Both the position numbers and the translations under genes were made by a program. From the NCBI GenBank assembly GCA_947630935.1, contig CANRJL010000012.1:1-14718 (forward strand): 14,718 nt of DNA, written 5' to 3'. Position 1 is the first letter of the stretch. Each line of letters opens with the position of its first letter. The notes below the pieces were generated by a model. It saw nothing but the letters and a program-made list of their open reading frames with translations, ran no database searches and had not been told where the DNA came from. Positions 7,395-14,645 of this stretch are shown piece after piece. The DNA comes from an uncultured Bacilli bacterium. Lineage in GTDB: Bacteria > Bacillota_I > Bacilli_A > RF39 > UBA660.

Positions 7395-8450
7395 ATGAAA
7401 GATAGACTAGAAAGTATTCAAAAAAGATATCAAGAAATAGAAACTGAATTAATGAAACCAGAAATAATGAACGATTACAATCAAGTTAAAAATCTGTCCA
7501 AAGAACAAAGTGATTTACAAGAAATTGTTGTTAAATATGAAACATTAAAAAAATATGAAAAAGATATTGAAGAAGCAAAAAGTTTAGTCAATGACCCAGA
7601 ATTAAAAGATATGGCTCTAGTAGAATTAGAAGATAAAGAAAATAAATTAGAAACTTTAAAACATGAATTAGAAATTCTTCTAATACCTAAAGATGAAAAT
7701 GATGGCAAAAATGTTATTATGGAAATTAGAGGAGCTGCTGGTGGCGATGAAGCAAATATTTTTGCTGGTGATTTATTAAGAATGTATACTTATTATGCTG
7801 AAAAAAATGGGTGGAAAATTGAAATTAATCATCAAATAGAAGGAGCTAGTGGTGGTTTTAGTCAAGTAGAATGTACTATTAAAGGTGAGAATGTTTATTC
7901 AAAATTAAAATATGAAAGTGGTGCTCATCGAGTTCAAAGAGCTCCAGTAACAGAAACTCAAGGAAGAGTACATACATCAACTGCTACTGTTTTAGTCATG
8001 CCTGAAGTAGATGACGTTGATATTGATATTAAAGAAAGTGACTTAAAAATAGATGTATATCATTCTAGTGGCGCCGGTGGTCAATCAGTTAATACCTCCA
8101 ATAGTGCAGTTAGAATAACTCATTTGCCTACTAATACAGTAGTAACTTGTCAAAATGAACGAAGTCAATTAAAAAATAAAGATAAAGCAATGAAACTACT
8201 TAAAATAAAACTATATGATAATATGCGTCTTGAAAAAGAAATGAAAGAAGGCTCAGAGCGTAAAAGTAAAATAGGAACAGGTGACCGTTCTGAAAAAATA
8301 AGAACTTATAACTATCCTCAAAATAGGGTAACTGACCATCGCATAGGTTTTTCTCTAATGAGTTTAGACCGAGTTATGGACGGTGACTTAGAACCAATAA
8401 TAGATGCCTTAATAACTGAAGATTTAAAAAGAAAATTAGCAGGCGAATAA
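7395..8450 (+). CDS. prfA: Peptide chain release factor 1
   Basis: Release factor 1 recognises UAA and UAG in the ribosomal A site and triggers peptidyl-tRNA hydrolysis. The 351-residue product has the coiled N-terminal domain (about 1-95), the class 1 signature GAAGGDEA (113-120), the RF1-type tripeptide anticodon PVT (184-186) in place of the RF2 SPF, and the catalytic GGQ (228-230) whose Gln is methylated by the neighbouring PrmC. The start is the ATG at 7395, with AAAGGAG (7382-7388) six bases upstream; an in-frame TTG at 7365 lacks a ribosome site. It lies 32 bases after rpoE. Confidence 0.97.
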   Translation: MKDRLESIQKRYQEIETELMKPEIMNDYNQVKNLSKEQSDLQEIVVKYETLKKYEKDIEEAKSLVNDPELKDMALVELEDKENKLETLKHELEILLIPKDENDGKNVIMEIRGAAGGDEANIFAGDLLRMYTYYAEKNGWKIEINHQIEGASGGFSQVECTIKGENVYSKLKYESGAHRVQRAPVTETQGRVHTSTATVLVMPEVDDVDIDIKESDLKIDVYHSSGAGGQSVNTSNSAVRITHLPTNTVVTCQNERSQLKNKDKAMKLLKIKLYDNMRLEKEMKEGSERKSKIGTGDRSEKIRTYNYPQNRVTDHRIGFSLMSLDRVMDGDLEPIIDALITEDLKRKLAGE

Positions 8451-8462
8451 GCTTGTTTTTTT
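8438..8462 (+). terminator. Weak terminator/attenuator between prfA and prmC
   Basis: AGCAGGC (8438-8444) can pair with GCTTGTT (8451-8457), with two G-U pairs and a six-base loop, followed by T through 8462. The hairpin overlaps the prfA stop codon and ends just before the prmC ribosome site. It could lower prmC expression relative to prfA; ribosomes finishing prfA would open it. Confidence 0.4.
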
Positions 8463-8477
8463 AGAAGGTGAAATTAA

Positions 8478-9203
8478 ATGAAACCAGATTTTGTAAGTCA
8501 AGCTGATTGGGAACTACTTGTAAAAAAATCTTCTAATTTAACTGAAATTGTCGATAAGTTAAATAATCATTATCCAGTGCAATACTTAATTGGCAATGTT
8601 CCCTTTTTAAATACTGTTATTAAAGTTGATGAAAGAGTTTTAATTCCAAGATTTGAAACTGAATTTTTAGTAGCTGAAATAATAAAAAAAATCAAAAAAC
8701 TAAATATTCAACCCAAAATTTTAGATTTAGGTTCTGGCAGTGGTTGTATCTCAATAGCCTTAAAAAAGAATCTTGATTGTGACGTAATTGGAGTCGATAT
8801 TAGTCAGGATGCAATTAATCTAGCAAAAGATAATGCCACTTCAAATAATGTTGATGTTAAATTTATAAATAAATCTATGTTTGATATTTCTTATGAAAAA
8901 TTTGATATGATTATTAGTAATCCTCCTTATGTTAGTTATGATGAAGAGGTTGGCAAGGAAGTTTTATACGAACCAGCAGTCGCTTTATATGCATTAGATA
9001 ATGGGTTATTTTATTATAAAGAAATTATTAAAAAAATTAGTTTGTTAAACAATAAACCGTTGTTAGTAGCTTTTGAAATTGGGTATCAACAAGGAGATTG
9101 TCTTAAAAATTTAGTCATAAACTTGTTACCTGATTATAATTTTGAATTAAAAAAAGATTTAGCAGGTAAAGATAGATATGTTTTTTTGAATAAAATAAAA
9201 TAA
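8478..9203 (+). CDS. prmC: Release factor glutamine methyltransferase (short N-terminus)
   Basis: An SAM-dependent methyltransferase that modifies the Gln of the GGQ motif of release factors; prfA is directly upstream, the usual arrangement. The SAM-binding loop LGSGSG is at 84-89, acidic motif II GVDIS at 105-109, and the catalytic NPPY at 148-151. The linker motif IPRFETE (56-62) is a variant of the common PRPETE. The protein has 241 residues against about 280 in E. coli and Bacillus. The deficit is in the N-terminal helical substrate-recognition domain, reduced to about 30 residues before PVQYLIG. No upstream in-frame extension exists: the ATG follows GAAGGTG (8464-8470) at good spacing. 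Confidence 0.93.
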   Translation: MKPDFVSQADWELLVKKSSNLTEIVDKLNNHYPVQYLIGNVPFLNTVIKVDERVLIPRFETEFLVAEIIKKIKKLNIQPKILDLGSGSGCISIALKKNLDCDVIGVDISQDAINLAKDNATSNNVDVKFINKSMFDISYEKFDMIISNPPYVSYDEEVGKEVLYEPAVALYALDNGLFYYKEIIKKISLLNNKPLLVAFEIGYQQGDCLKNLVINLLPDYNFELKKDLAGKDRYVFLNKIK

Positions 9204-9232
9204 TTATCAACATAAATAAAGTAGGTGAGATA

Positions 9233-9739
9233 ATGAAAAAATTAATTCCTATTTTGTTTATGTTTTTTATGGTATACAGTATAAATCATAAAGAAGAAAT
9301 TATAATTCCTGATTATGCAATAAGATTTAGAGTTATTGCAAATAGTAATACAATAGAAGACCAAGAGCAAAAAATAAAAGTTAAAAATGCCTTAGAAAAA
9401 CAATTAAACGTATTAATGGCAAAAGCTCAAACAAGCGAAGAAGCTAAACAAAGCATCCAAGATAATTTAAATGAAATTCGCAAAATAGTTAATGACTATA
9501 ACCAAAACAATACTGTTAATTTTGGAAACAATTATTTTCCCCAAAAAGAATATCATGGAATTACTTATAAAGCTGGAAATTATGAATCATTAGTCGTAAC
9601 TTTAGGTAATGGCCAAGGAAAAAATTGGTGGTGTGTCATGTTTCCACCTCTTTGCTTATTAGAAGCAAAAGATAACAATACTGAAAATATAGAATACAAA
9701 TCACTAATTAAAGAAATACTAAATAAATACTCATCATAA
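9233..9739 (+). CDS. spoIIR: Stage II sporulation protein R
   Basis: In Bacillus, SpoIIR is made in the forespore, secreted into the intermembrane space and activates the protease SpoIIGA, which processes pro-sigma-E in the mother cell. This 168-residue protein starts with a hydrophobic export segment (about 3-17), then the family motif IRFRVIANSNT (30-40) with the E-D-Q that follows, and the diagnostic block NWWCVMFPPLC (131-141). Its position after prfA-prmC matches the Bacillus order. No sigma-F-type promoter was recognised in the 29-base gap; the ribosome site is AGGTGA just before the ATG. It indicates that the organism sporulates or descends from a spore former. Confidence 0.93.
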   Translation: MKKLIPILFMFFMVYSINHKEEIIIPDYAIRFRVIANSNTIEDQEQKIKVKNALEKQLNVLMAKAQTSEEAKQSIQDNLNEIRKIVNDYNQNNTVNFGNNYFPQKEYHGITYKAGNYESLVVTLGNGQGKNWWCVMFPPLCLLEAKDNNTENIEYKSLIKEILNKYSS

Positions 9740-9741
9740 AA

Positions 9742-9794
9742 AAAAGATTTCTAACATAAAATAAGTAGGAGAACAAATATGTTAGAAATTTTTT
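9742..9794 (+). promoter_or_regulatory. Long hairpin enclosing the mntP ribosome site and start codon
   Basis: Bases 9742-9758 pair with 9778-9794 over 17 consecutive positions: 12 perfect pairs (9747-9758 with 9778-9789), one G-U pair, then four A-T pairs. The 19-base loop (9759-9777) displays the Shine-Dalgarno AGGAG. The ATG (9779-9781) lies inside the 3' arm, which ends in a run of T. It begins three bases after the spoIIR stop. It could act as a translational switch, as a terminator for spoIIR read-through, or as both. Confidence 0.65.
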
Positions 9795-10318
9795 CATGTA
9801 TATTAATAGCAATTGCTTTAAGTATGGACACTTTTTCATTATCATTAGGACTAGGAACGTATGATATTAATACTAAAAATTGTTTAAAACTAAGTTTTAT
9901 AGTTGGAATTATGCATTTTTTTATGCCACTTTTAGGAAACATTTTAGGAAATACAGTAATTGCCTTTTTTGCTGTAAATTCCAATAAACTTTTAGGAGGA
10001 ATTTTACTTTTCTTAGCAGTAAATCTATTTTTTAGTATGCTAAAAAATGAAAAAATTGAGGCTGACATATCTTTATTAGGAATGTTTTTCTTTGCTTTTG
10101 GCGTTTCTATTGATGCTTTTTCAACAGGACTAGGGTTAAATGCTATAACTGATAATAAAATATTGGCTATGAGTATCTTTTCATTAACAAGTTTTTTATT
10201 CACTTTTGGCGGGTTATTAATTGGTAAATTTGCAAGAGAACATTTAGGAACTAAAGCCAAAATACTAGGTCTAATATTATTAACATCCTTAGGGATTTAT
10301 CATCTATTCTTTTGTTAA
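9779..10318 (+). CDS. mntP: MntP-family manganese efflux protein
   Basis: A membrane protein of the MntP (DUF204) family, which exports Mn2+ and prevents manganese toxicity. The 179 residues form about six membrane helices in two related halves. The duplicated family motif appears as SMDTFSLSLGLG (15-26) and SIDAFSTGLGLN (110-121), each with the conserved metal-associated Asp (17 and 112). The C-terminal GTKAKILGLILL also matches the family. In Bacillus the homologue ywlD lies in the same neighbourhood as prfA and spoIIR. No yybP-ykoY manganese riboswitch is visible upstream; a strong hairpin covers the start codon instead. The related sporulation protein YtaF belongs to the same superfamily and cannot be fully excluded. 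Confidence 0.85.
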   Translation: MLEIFSCILIAIALSMDTFSLSLGLGTYDINTKNCLKLSFIVGIMHFFMPLLGNILGNTVIAFFAVNSNKLLGGILLFLAVNLFFSMLKNEKIEADISLLGMFFFAFGVSIDAFSTGLGLNAITDNKILAMSIFSLTSFLFTFGGLLIGKFAREHLGTKAKILGLILLTSLGIYHLFFC

Positions 10319-10375
10319 ATATAGATTATCCAAAACAATACTAATTGCTAAGAAACAATATTAAGCAAAAACTGT

Positions 10376-10403
10376 ATACCCCCTCAAAAAACTGTACTAA
10401 AAA
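10376..10403. repeat. Upstream repeat elements of the surface-protein locus, copy 2
   Basis: ATACCCCCTCA (10376-10386) and an 18-base block of A-run, CTGTACT, A-run (10386-10403) repeat the elements at 3585-3595 and 3624-3641. Here ACTGTA occurs on both sides of the C-run (10371 and 10391, 20 bases apart), parallel to the 21-base TTGTCTAC pair at copy 1. The ATACCCCC is also an inverted copy of GGGGGTAT in the promoter (10451-10458). Confidence 0.6.
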
Positions 10404-10430
10404 ATATAATTATTTTCAGACTTTTCAGGT

Positions 10431-10482
10431 GTTCTCTATTGACTCAGGGGGGGGGTATTATGTTATAATTTTTTCTATAAAA
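10431..10482 (+). promoter_or_regulatory. G9-spacer promoter, copy 2 (candidate phase-variable promoter)
   Basis: Base-for-base identical to 3656-3707: TTGACT (10439-10444), nine G (10447-10455), extended TATG, TATAAT (10464-10469), spacer 19. The early transcript can form an 8-bp hairpin, TTTTCTAT (10471-10478) with ATAGAAAA (10485-10492), which is largely lost in copy 1. Confidence 0.75.
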
Positions 10483-10503
10483 AGATAGAAAAGAGAATAA
10501 CAA

Positions 10504-11676
10504 ATGAAGCTAAAAAGATTAGAAAAAAATAAGTATAAAAAGATATTATTGTTAGTAATCTTTGGGATAGTATTTCTTGTAATAGGTATCTTTATAGATA
10601 AAACATTTTCGCTATACCAAGTCAATAAAAGTTTTGAATTTGTAAATGGCAAAGTAAATTATTATGGACACTCAGATGTTTATTTTGCCTACTATAATGG
10701 AAGTACTTGGTTAGATGACATTCCGAAGAAAAATAATACTGACAATCTAACTTTTGAGAAAGCCATATGTGATAATGATGCAACAATTGAATGGAATTAT
10801 GAAGAATGGACACCAAAAGTTAAAAACTTAACCAAAGCCAAAACCAGATGTTCCTTATATTTTAAAAAAGATGAAATGAATAATATTTCTACTTGTGGTA
10901 AAGGTGGAACAAATGCTGCAACATGCATTAAAAATGAAGCAAGTAAAGATACCAACAATTTAGCAAATGATAATACAAGTGATAAAAATATTAGATACAT
11001 TGGAGCAAGGCCGAATAATTATGTGCGTTTTAATAATGAACTATGGCGCATCATTGGGGTAATGAACAATATTAAAACAAGTGAAAGTGATGTTGGCGAA
11101 AGTCGCTTAAAAATTATCAAAGCAGAAAGTACCATCGGCATACAATGGGATAGTAAAAATAGTAATGATTGGGCAACGTCAACTTTAAAAGAAGTATTAC
11201 AACAAAGAAGTGAAGTAAATAGTCCATTAATCGATAATGTCGTATGGAATTTAGGAGGAATAGATAATGCACTTAATACAGCCATTAATTTTTATACAGC
11301 TGAACGAGGAACACTTCATTATGGAAATAATGCAACGACATGGATAGGAAAAGTAGGTTTAATGTATCCAAGTGACTATGGCTATGCCGTAGGTGGAAGT
11401 GTAAGAAACAACTGTTTAGCGATGAATTTAAATAGTTATAATACAAATAATTGTTATTTAAACGATTGGCTATATAATAATTCATATCAATGGACGATAA
11501 CCTCATTTTCTCAAACAGATAAAAGTGTAATTTATGTTGATAAAGCAGGATATTCACAACCTTCATCTGATACAACTCTCCTAAGTAGGAAACACGATGT
11601 TGTTTACTTAAAATCATCAGTTAAAATAATCAGCGGAAATGGTAGTAGCAGTAGTCCATATAACATATCATTATAA
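10504..11676 (+). CDS. Modular surface protein, membrane-anchored (family of unknown function)
   Basis: A 390-residue predicted surface protein. A basic N-terminus and one membrane helix (about 13-32) are followed by the shared 89-residue module (33-121) with conserved Cys89 and Cys116. The C-terminal domain (about 125-390) carries CGKGGTNAATC, YIGARPNNYVRFNNELWRII (164-183), further Cys residues (304, 317), and the closing VVYLKSSVKIISGNGSSSSP. I recognise this type from cell-surface and phage-associated proteins of gut Firmicutes; its function is not known to me. Unlike copy 1, the ATG is in frame with the body and follows AAGAGA. The gene is probably expressed from the G9 promoter. Adhesion or immune exposure is plausible, but inferred only from the anchor and the modular build. 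Confidence 0.85.
   Translation: MKLKRLEKNKYKKILLLVIFGIVFLVIGIFIDKTFSLYQVNKSFEFVNGKVNYYGHSDVYFAYYNGSTWLDDIPKKNNTDNLTFEKAICDNDATIEWNYEEWTPKVKNLTKAKTRCSLYFKKDEMNNISTCGKGGTNAATCIKNEASKDTNNLANDNTSDKNIRYIGARPNNYVRFNNELWRIIGVMNNIKTSESDVGESRLKIIKAESTIGIQWDSKNSNDWATSTLKEVLQQRSEVNSPLIDNVVWNLGGIDNALNTAINFYTAERGTLHYGNNATTWIGKVGLMYPSDYGYAVGGSVRNNCLAMNLNSYNTNNCYLNDWLYNNSYQWTITSFSQTDKSVIYVDKAGYSQPSSDTTLLSRKHDVVYLKSSVKIISGNGSSSSPYNISL
10600..10866 (+). repeat. N-terminal surface-protein module, copy 2
   Basis: Encodes residues 33-121 of the second surface protein and aligns without gaps to 3805-4071 (73 of 89 residues identical). The best conserved DNA lies at the two ends of the module, flanking a more variable centre (residues about 77-101). 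Confidence 0.85.
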
Positions 11677-11679
11677 TGT

Positions 11680-11719
11680 AGTAAATATTTAAAATTCACA
11701 ATTAATAAATTACTTTTTT
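11680..11719 (+). terminator. Possible weak terminator after the second surface-protein gene
   Basis: AGTAA (11680-11684) can pair with TTACT (11710-11714) around a long AT-rich loop that offers further partial pairing, followed by T to 11719. It has almost no G-C content, so the call is tentative. No better terminator exists before murA. Confidence 0.25.
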
Positions 11720-11749
11720 CATAAATATGTCAAGAAAAGGAACCAAAAC

Positions 11750-11778
11750 TTTAAAAATGAATAATATTTTGATATAGT
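11750..11778 (+). promoter_or_regulatory. murA promoter
   Basis: TTTAAA (11750-11755), a 17-base spacer and TATAGT (11773-11778) with TGA immediately before it (extended -10). The ribosome site AGGTG follows at 11794. Confidence 0.55.
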
Positions 11779-11804
11779 AAAAGAAAACAAGGCAGGTGTT
11801 ATAC

Positions 11805-13061
11805 TTGAAAAAATTTTTAATTAATGGCGGTGCAACCTTGTCCGGGACTATATCTGTTTCTGGTGCCAAAAATAGTGCAGTTGCTCTCTTACCAGCTGCT
11901 ATCTTATGTGATGAAGAAACTACTATATATAATATTCCTAATATTTCTGATATTGATGCTTTAATAAATATTTTAAAACATTTAAATGTCGATGTTGAAT
12001 ATCAAAATGAAGAAATTCATATTAACCCTCAAAATCTCCAAAATAAATTAATTGATGAAAAATTATCTTCCAAATTAAGAGGTTCCTACTATTTTATGGG
12101 AGCCTTACTTGGCAAAGAAAAAAAAGTTGAAATATCTTTTCCAGGTGGTTGCAATTTTGGTGAACGAAAAATTGACTTACATTTAAAAGGTTTTGAAAGT
12201 TTAGGAGCTAAAGTTGAAATAAAAGATGACCATTATTTAATAACTGCTGATGAATTAAAAGGCAGTAATATTTATTTAGATTTTGCCAGTGTTGGAGCTA
12301 CTATTAATATTATGCTTGCAGCAGTTAAAGCTAAAGGAATTACCAAAATAAATAATGCTGCCAAAGAACCAGAAATTGTTAATATAGCAACTTTTTTAAA
12401 TAACATGGGTGCTAAAATAAACGGTGCAGGTACAAGTAAAATAACTATTGAAGGCGTAGAAAATCTAACCAAAGCCATTATTGAAGTAATTCCTGACCGA
12501 ATTGAAGCTGGAACCTTTTTAATTTTAGGAGCATTAATAGGCAAAGATTTCATAGTTGATAACTTAATTGAAGAACATTTAACAGCATTGATATCAAAAC
12601 TAAATGATATGGGTGCCAATATGGAAAAAATAAATAATAAAATTAAAATAACCGCCAAAAAAAGTTATAAACCAATTAATATTAAAACATTACCATATCC
12701 AGGTTTTCCTACAGATTTAGCTCAGCCTATGGCAACTTTATTAACTCAGTGTTGGGGAACAAGTTTTATTGATGAAACTATCTATTCTAATAGAATAGGT
12801 CATATTCCTGAATTAAATAAAATGTCGGCTAAAATTAAAATAAATGGCAGCACTGCAATTATAACAGGACAAACTAAATTACATCCGGCCAATGTCAAAG
12901 CAAGTGATTTACGGGCGGGGGCCTCTTTAATTTTAGCTGCTTTAGTTGCTAAAGGTTCATCTAAAATCAAAAATATTGATTACATTTTAAGAGGCTATTC
13001 AAACATTGTCGAAAAGTTAACAAATGTTGGTGCCGATATTAAAATTATTGAAGAAGATTAA
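11805..13061 (+). CDS. murA: UDP-N-acetylglucosamine 1-carboxyvinyltransferase
   Basis: MurA transfers enolpyruvate from PEP to UDP-GlcNAc, the first committed step of peptidoglycan synthesis, in the cytoplasm. From the TTG at 11805 it is 418 residues, the normal length. The start MKKFLINGGATLSGT aligns with other MurA N-termini. SGAKNS (20-25) holds the substrate-contacting Lys22 and Asn23. The catalytic, fosfomycin-reactive Cys is present in PGGCNFG (Cys116). RAGA near the C-terminus carries the conserved active-site Arg. The frame opens at a GTG (11796), but that codon is part of the ribosome site AGGTG (11794-11798), which is correctly spaced for the TTG; TTG is therefore preferred. It has its own promoter. 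Confidence 0.95.
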   Translation: MKKFLINGGATLSGTISVSGAKNSAVALLPAAILCDEETTIYNIPNISDIDALINILKHLNVDVEYQNEEIHINPQNLQNKLIDEKLSSKLRGSYYFMGALLGKEKKVEISFPGGCNFGERKIDLHLKGFESLGAKVEIKDDHYLITADELKGSNIYLDFASVGATINIMLAAVKAKGITKINNAAKEPEIVNIATFLNNMGAKINGAGTSKITIEGVENLTKAIIEVIPDRIEAGTFLILGALIGKDFIVDNLIEEHLTALISKLNDMGANMEKINNKIKITAKKSYKPINIKTLPYPGFPTDLAQPMATLLTQCWGTSFIDETIYSNRIGHIPELNKMSAKIKINGSTAIITGQTKLHPANVKASDLRAGASLILAALVAKGSSKIKNIDYILRGYSNIVEKLTNVGADIKIIEED

Positions 13062-13113
13062 AACCAAAAAATAAAGTAAATAAGATTGGCATAAAATATA
13101 AACAGGTGAAGTT

Positions 13114-13788
13114 ATGAAACGGCAAATTATTATAACAATTATATTAAGTACAATCTTAGCTTTAATTATCTATAAAATTACCAATCACGAAGAAATAAAT
13201 ATTGTTACATTAGGAGATAGTTTATCTATTGGCATGACAGCTTATCATGTAACTGGGTACAGTTTTAATGATTATTTACGCGATTATTACGAAGAAAACA
13301 GCATTTTAAGAGAATATATTACTGAATTTGCCAAAGAAGATGAAACAACCAAAAATTTACTAACAAAAATAGCCAATAATGAAAAATTAGAAAGTCATAA
13401 TTTAACAATTCAACAAGCTATAGGTAAAGCTAACATATTAACAATCAGTATCGGAATGGATGAGTTAAATAATCAAAAAAATCTAAAAAGTAAACATATA
13501 GAACAATATTTAAAGAACATGGAAAAATTAATTACTCAAATAAGAAATTTTAATAAAAAAGAAATAATCGTTCTTGGTTTATACAAAACTACCAACATAT
13601 CTGAAATTCAAATAACCAAAATAAATCAAAAATTACAGGAAATAGCTGAAAATAACCAAGCTAAATTCATTAATATACGAGAAGTAGAAAAGAAAAAAGA
13701 GTTTTACTTTGAACCTCAAAAATATGAATTAAATTATAAAGGTCATCGTTTTATCAGCGAATTAATTTTAAATAATTTGTCAAAATAG
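13114..13788 (+). CDS. Membrane-anchored SGNH/GDSL-hydrolase-like protein, possibly inactive
   Basis: A 224-residue protein with an N-terminal membrane helix (about 4-22) that probably places the rest outside the cell. Block I, LGDSLSIGM (about 32-40), carries the nucleophile Ser of the SGNH fold, and the order of later strands fits YpmR-like lipases/esterases. The other catalytic blocks are altered: the usual GxND appears as IGMDELN, and the C-terminal DxxHPNxxGY region reads QKYELNYKGH, so by hand alignment the catalytic Asp and His are replaced by Gln and Glu. The protein may have lost hydrolase activity or use a shifted His. AGGTGAA (13104-13110) precedes the ATG. It follows murA by 52 bases and is likely read through from it. 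Substrate unknown. Confidence 0.65.
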   Translation: MKRQIIITIILSTILALIIYKITNHEEINIVTLGDSLSIGMTAYHVTGYSFNDYLRDYYEENSILREYITEFAKEDETTKNLLTKIANNEKLESHNLTIQQAIGKANILTISIGMDELNNQKNLKSKHIEQYLKNMEKLITQIRNFNKKEIIVLGLYKTTNISEIQITKINQKLQEIAENNQAKFINIREVEKKKEFYFEPQKYELNYKGHRFISELILNNLSK

Positions 13789-13805
13789 CCAATTTATGTT
13801 ATTAT
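13777..13805 (+). promoter_or_regulatory. Strong promoter overlapping the end of the SGNH-like gene
   Basis: TTGTCA (13777-13782), a 17-base spacer, TATG plus one base, and TATTAT (13800-13805): five of six matches in each box plus a perfect extended -10. It begins inside the last codons of the SGNH-like gene and drives the 254-residue gene at 13837. Confidence 0.75.
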
Positions 13806-13836
13806 ATTAAAACACATTTTTTAAGAAGGTGATTAA

Positions 13837-14601
13837 ATGCAATATTTTATAGATGGATTTCAGAAAATAAAAGTAGGAATGAGTATTAAAAATCGTTATT
13901 TTTTAGAAAAAATTATCGCATATGTTAAAGGAGATATAGACATAGAAGAATTATTTAAAAATACTGATTTAAAAACTAAAGAACGAATTGTCTATATTTT
14001 AAATAAGATTATTGAATATAAAGATTTACAACATGTCTATTTTATTGAAAAACCTCAAGATAAAAATTTTTCTACTAATTTATATTGGGGAATATATAAA
14101 GGCAATACTGAAAAAATTTTTTATAAAAATCAAACATCCAAGATTCAAATTAGTGGACCAACATGGGCTAAAGAAAATTATAAAAGGGTAAACATTGAAT
14201 CGCCAATATTTGTCCCAATAATAGGTAATTTTTCCCCAGACTTTAATGGTGTTATGTTAAACCCTAGTGATTGGTATCAAATTATTACCAAAAATCCTTA
14301 TTTTATTAATGAAATTATCAATAAAGAACTCGGCAAAAATATCAATATGCAAGCTAGAACAGCTAAAAAAGAATTAGAAACTGAAATTAACAATAGATTA
14401 AAAGAATATTTAATTCAAGGCCAAGAAAGAGATTATAATTTTAATTGGGGTGCCAAAAAAGAAGCAAAATATCTGCCAAAAGAAATAATAGACAGTATTT
14501 ATTTTCCACTAAGAAAAGATTTAGCAATTAAAGATTTAGAACAGCAGTCAATATCATTTAAAGAAATGGCTGAAAATTATACATTAAATAGGCATCCTTA
14601 A
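13837..14601 (+). CDS. Unrecognised 254-residue cytoplasmic protein
   Basis: I do not recognise a family. The protein is soluble, without signal peptide, membrane helix or Cys, and is rich in Lys, Asn and Ile. The N-terminal third looks helical (about 1-70). A central part rich in aromatic residues contains SGPTWAKENYKR (about 106-117) and NPSDWYQ (about 147-153). A charged helical segment with coiled-coil character follows (about 170-200), and the C-terminal region has NWGAKKEAKYLPKEI. The start is certain: AGAAGGTGAT lies just before the ATG, and a strong dedicated promoter precedes it, so the gene is probably real and well expressed. Neighbours give no functional hint. Confidence 0.75.
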   Translation: MQYFIDGFQKIKVGMSIKNRYFLEKIIAYVKGDIDIEELFKNTDLKTKERIVYILNKIIEYKDLQHVYFIEKPQDKNFSTNLYWGIYKGNTEKIFYKNQTSKIQISGPTWAKENYKRVNIESPIFVPIIGNFSPDFNGVMLNPSDWYQIITKNPYFINEIINKELGKNINMQARTAKKELETEINNRLKEYLIQGQERDYNFNWGAKKEAKYLPKEIIDSIYFPLRKDLAIKDLEQQSISFKEMAENYTLNRHP

Positions 14602-14611
14602 AAAGTTTTTA

Positions 14612-14639
14612 TTGAAACTTAAAATAATTATGATATAAT
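14612..14639 (+). promoter_or_regulatory. Strong promoter at the right edge
   Basis: TTGAAA (14612-14617), a 16-base spacer, TATG plus one base, and a perfect TATAAT (14634-14639). Transcription should start near 14646. It drives the short leader or RNA that ends at the hairpin at 14658-14700. Confidence 0.7.
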
Positions 14640-14645
14640 ACCTTG

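Noticed and set aside
9740..9778. Manganese (yybP-ykoY) riboswitch before mntP
   Set aside because: The 39-base gap is too short for that aptamer, and its conserved loops are not visible; only the hairpin is present.
10321..10365. Two similar AACAATA-TAA stretches after mntP as a functional direct repeat
   Set aside because: They are short, imperfect and A/T-dominated; chance similarity is likely in this composition.
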